The translations under genes and the position numbers were made by a program. From Omphalotus guepiniiformis (taxonomy: Eukaryota; Basidiomycota; Agaricomycetes; Agaricales; Omphalotaceae), in the NCBI GenBank assembly GCA_028554645.1, contig JAQOOI010000013.1, positions 653,336 to 717,335 on the forward strand: a stretch of 64,000 bases of DNA, read 5' to 3'. The notes beneath the pieces are model-generated. The model did not search any database. It was not told the origin of the DNA and saw only the letters and a list, made by a program, of their open reading frames with translations. Below are positions 60,607 through 64,000 of this stretch, one piece after another (positions within the stretch are counted from its first letter, which is position 1; the number at the start of each line of letters is the position of its first letter).

Positions 60607-61077
60607 AGGACCCCGGAATGCCCACCAAAAGGATGTTTTCTTCTGGCGCCACCGAAATGTCCTAACCGAAATTTTCAGAAATTTGCCAAAAATGTCCGAA
60701 ACTCAAGTGGCCCCCAAGATGCCGGGAGATGCCGGGAGATGCCGGGGAAGTATGTTTCCGTGCGAGGATAGGTAGAATTTGCTTTGGCAAAGTTCTAACG
60801 ACATGTCTCGAGCCTCGAGGACCACTTACAGTACATAGTGGTCATCTTTGGACCACTGCGTGAAACATCGAGCGGTCAGAGGTCAGGACAGAAGCCCAAC
60901 CGGTACGTTCATCATCGCTGACCTGCCCAGTTCATAGCAAATTTGTCCGAGCGTAGCAAACTACTTTTTCGCTCTCGAAGGCCTATTTTGTCCGAAAGTC
61001 AAACGTATTTTTCGAAAAATTTCTCGACAATTTGTCCGAAACACAAACCATCATTTTGGTGGGCATTCCGGGGTCCT
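60607..61077. mobile_element. hAT-like MITE, 471 bp
   Basis: Terminal inverted repeats are identical for 24 bp (left 60607-60630, AGGACCCCGGAATGCC...; right 61054-61077) and continue with one mismatch. The 8-bp TGGCCGTG occurs immediately outside both ends (60599-60606, 61078-61085), as hAT elements produce. No coding capacity. The interior has a GATGCCGGGA triplicate (about 60718-60747) and repeated TTGTCCGA. Confidence 0.88.
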
Positions 61078-61085
61078 TGGCCGTG

Positions 61086-61439
61086 TCGCCGGACATACTT
61101 CATTGAATTTCTTCTTTGACGGTTACATACTACATCTATGCTCTGGGGGTCCGCCGACCAATCACACGTCTACATGATGGCCTTATACTACTTGCTGCCT
61201 CCTTCAGAGGTATCCTATCATTGCAGGACTTATATCTCAAGTGACCTTGTCTGTGGTCTATATCCCTAGAAAACCATTCGTTTCATCTTTTTCTCATCTA
61301 GAAAACATGTCCACTTGTCTGGCCGTAGATCTGGGCGACTGTCGAAGAAACTGAAAAACAGGTGTTGACCAGTACTACTACATCTGGTTCGGATGACGAC
61401 GAAACGACGACAGGAACCTGGATTTTCAAAGGTTCAGAC
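61086..61439. other. Spacer with degraded start of BTA1-like gene
   Basis: A Ser/Thr-rich stretch around 61350-61420 (TSTTTSGSDDDE) resembles an interdomain linker, but no start codon with a conserved protein follows upstream. Confidence 0.4.
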
Positions 61440-63062
61440 TGATACACTGTGTCAATGCTTGGAGGCGACCGTATTTCGATCACCCAGTCCATCGAGAATT
61501 CAGGGACCTTCATCTACTCGTTTACCCTGGGTGCGTGTGATGAAACGATCTCTTCTTCTATTCAACGGGCATTCTTACCACTTACCACTATCTCAACTCA
61601 GGAAGATCCAGAGGTCGACATGCAGCACCTCAAATTGACCGATTCTGATTCAGTACTTGTCATTACCTCCGCTGGAGACAATGCGTTGCATTATGCTACT
61701 TCAGCTGCTCCTCGACAGGTTAGATATTCATACAAAGAAGTCGTGGAACTTTTCTCAACCTTGTCGTTCTACAGATTCACTGTGTCGATATCAACCCATG
61801 GTTGCTTGGTCTTTAACGTTACTTTGCGTACCGCTAATCGTTCTCATGACAGTCAAGGACATCTTCTTGAGCTCAAGTTAGCATCAATCAAGTCCCTTTC
61901 TTTTCCTGATTTTTTCTCTCTGTTCGGCCGGGGCTGGCATCCGCACTTCGAGACCCTCTTGGAGACGAAGATCGCTCCTCATCTTTCTTCTGACGCATAC
62001 AAGTTCTGGAAAGATAATAAAAATGCATTTTCGTCCTCATTCTACCTTCGTGGATACAGCGGGTGGGCTTTGTGGCTAGCGAATGTCATCTTCACGCTCG
62101 CCGGGGTGAAGAAGGACGTGAAACGAATGTGCGAGTGCAACACACTGGAGGAGCAAGCAAGCATTTGGAAGACTAAGCTTCGGCCTGTGTGGCTGAATCC
62201 TATCGTTGTTACGTTACTGCGCAGCCCTACGTTCTGTTGGAATGCTCTCTGGGTACCCATGAACCAGAGGAAAATGCTGCTCGAAGACGGTCAGTCAGTC
62301 TTAGAGGCGCTGCATTCCATACTATTTTTGTTGAGCATTTGGACTTTCTTTTGTTTACTAGGTGGTATATATGAGTACGTGTGCGACACTCTGGACCCGT
62401 TACTCTCAACGTATCTTCTCAAGACGCAAAACTATTTCTATCTCTTAGTGAGTCCCATGTATACCTACAGTGTCGTCTTTCTACGTCTGACCGTGCACTA
62501 TCGTTTGACAGACCCTTCTTGGCCACTACACCCCTTCCTGCTGCCCTGCATATCTTACCCTCGAAGGATTTCAGCGCCTCAAAGCTAATCATTGCGCTCT
62601 TCTGGACACTTTCTACCTACATACGGACTCGATCCTGAAGTAAGCCATTCAAGTCGCCTCAACAAGTTATCCCTGGTACTTATACAAGTTTTCCTGGCAG
62701 CGTTCTAAAAGGAATGTCTTCATCATCTCTCAACCGCGCTGTCATCATGGACCACCTGGATTGGTTCGCGCCTGGTTCCCCGGAGGTAGATGAGGAGGTA
62801 GCACAATTCCATCGAGTGATAAATGCCGGCGGCTTCGTGCTCTGGCGCTCAGCTGCGAGAAAGCCTTGGTATATCGACGTCTTCCTCAGTTCGGGTTTCG
62901 ATGTCAAGGCATTGGGTGTCAGAGGCCCAGGGTCAGGTGTTGCTCTTGATCGGGTGAATATGTTAGTATGACAACTGTTCTTGAAACTGTTATGGAATAC
63001 TGAACTTTCCCAGGTACGCCTCCTTCTGGCAGGCGATGAAAGGATATGAGGATTTGCTGTAG
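61440..63062 (+). pseudogene. BTA1: Betaine-lipid synthase, BtaA (DUF3419) half only
   Basis: From 61602 seven exons stay in frame (61602-61718, 61775-61800, 61853-62289, 62362-62447, 62512-62639, 62701-62961, 63014-63062; 1104 nt) and read as the S-adenosylmethionine:diacylglycerol 3-amino-3-carboxypropyl transferase domain: SVLVITSAGDNALHYA, HCVDINP, SSFYLRGYSGWALWL, FCWNALWVPMNQRKML, VIMDHLDWF and GGFVLWRSAARKPWY. It makes the homoserine-lipid step of DGTS synthesis at the ER. Upstream, the REFR and IYSFTW-like segment (61480-61530) needs two one-base deletions to join, and the methyltransferase (BtaB) half expected in fungal BTA1 is absent. It is therefore probably a truncated gene, or affected by assembly errors. 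Confidence 0.8.
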
Positions 63063-64000
63063 ATTGTTTGCTTTCGACTTATATCAGTGATCACAACGTA
63101 GTATTGCAAATCAGTGCACTAGGTCTTGTTTCTTGTCCCCCTCTATTCATACGTAACTTATTGTACATGTGTTTTCGTCGTCTTGAGTATCCATGTACCA
63201 TGATTGTATAGACCTTTTTTCTCGAATTTTAGTACACTGTGTCAGTAGTAAACCAGCTATCCTATCACAAACGATCACATAAGGCAGTGAGTATGTTGTG
63301 GGTGCACCACTCGTGAGGCTTGTACGGTGTGTTGTTGATGTCGGAACCATCGATTATTATAAGGAACGATACTTTATACGAATTACAGAACGAGTAAAAT
63401 CTCGCTGAATTATGGTGATCTGGTGCCTGGTTTTCTTTGTCCATGAGAAGAAGACATCCGACTCTTCTTCCCGTGGCTGGCCCTTCGTTACGGCGCTAAC
63501 AGCCCAAGCACCCCAAACCCATGTAGGACGTCCCATCGGAGCCTGTAGTACTAGCGGCTCTCTGCCTCTTCGACCGTCTTGGATTCTCCCTTCCATAACA
63601 AGCTTCATCAATATCAGCACAAACCGCGATGAATTGCCCCAACGCTCATACTTCTTTCCTCTCATCTTTGTTCTTCATCGGGATTTTTCGTATATACCTT
63701 CATGCAGTTTCCGGGTCGACCTCGAGATATAACTAGTAGGCGGGCAATCAGAGTTGCGTTCTGTTGTTTCCGTGTTATTAGGGTGGCCATGGCATTTTGG
63801 GAAAAAAAAAAAAAAAAAAGTAATAAACGAGGCACGTCTTCGACCCACAGCAGAATCCGGAAGGTTGCTAGTGAGAAGCTTGGGGTCATACAGGATAGGC
63901 TGCGAGGGCGCGATCTAGTGAAGCTGAGGCCCACCTGACCTCAGGTTTAAGCTGAGCCGGGTGCGGCTACTATGGGCATTAAGGGACTTGCAGAGCCGCC
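63063..64000. other. Intergenic to window end, no gene seen
   Basis: Contains an A18 homopolymer at 63802-63819. Frames on both strands look incidental. Confidence 0.5.

Noticed and set aside
63802..63819. A18 run as a possible retroposed poly(A) tail
   Set aside because: No coding sequence, target duplication or upstream gene copy seen.

Overview
The window looks like part of a basidiomycete (probably Agaricomycete) chromosome. The host genes are dense in 45-95 nt GT-AG introns, the ER Hsp70 ends in HDEL, the repeats are chromodomain-type Ty3/Gypsy elements with long LTRs, and a seven-helix membrane protein of a type I associate with Agaricomycetes is present. No rRNA, tRNA or CRISPR was recognised.

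Layout. (1) Positions 1-23253 hold an old, frameshifted Ty3/Gypsy chromovirus whose left end lies outside the window. It is split between integrase and chromodomain by a younger full-length Gypsy-like element (6552-21642). The inner element has near-identical 1.49/1.48 kb LTRs, a 4-bp target duplication (ACGC), gag, protease, RT-RNase H and integrase. Both elements carry intron-containing genes on the opposite strand between pol and the 3' end: two in the inner element (15634-16955 and 17726-19658) and one in the outer (22101-23253). The 15634-16955 and 22101-23253 genes splice in silico into uninterrupted frames of 354 and 327 codons, although the sense-strand genes are broken. (2) Positions 23254-45299 are a repeat graveyard: solo and truncated LTRs of at least four families, a DDE transposase gene cut by LTR insertions, a karyopherin-like fragment, and two divergent pairs of decayed, unrecognised intron-containing genes, one with a possible 2-oxoglutarate dioxygenase core. 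One LTR (27439-28374) contains nine hairpins that share an 11-nt loop but have different, still complementary stems. (3) Positions 45300-64000 are mostly ordinary host genes: a VHS/GAT-type trafficking adaptor, a GH3 NagZ-like hexosaminidase, BiP/KAR2, the NatC catalytic subunit NAA30, a FluG-type amidohydrolase, a 7TM protein, a 471-bp hAT-like MITE, and the C-terminal (BtaA) half of a betaine-lipid synthase gene.

The most unusual signals are the antisense spliced genes carried by two different Gypsy elements, the covarying hairpin array in the 27.9-28.2 kb LTR leader, and a canonical -1 slippery heptamer exactly where the inner element's protease and RT frames overlap. Exon boundaries were assigned by hand from splice consensus, reading frame and remembered family motifs; no alignment or search was run.
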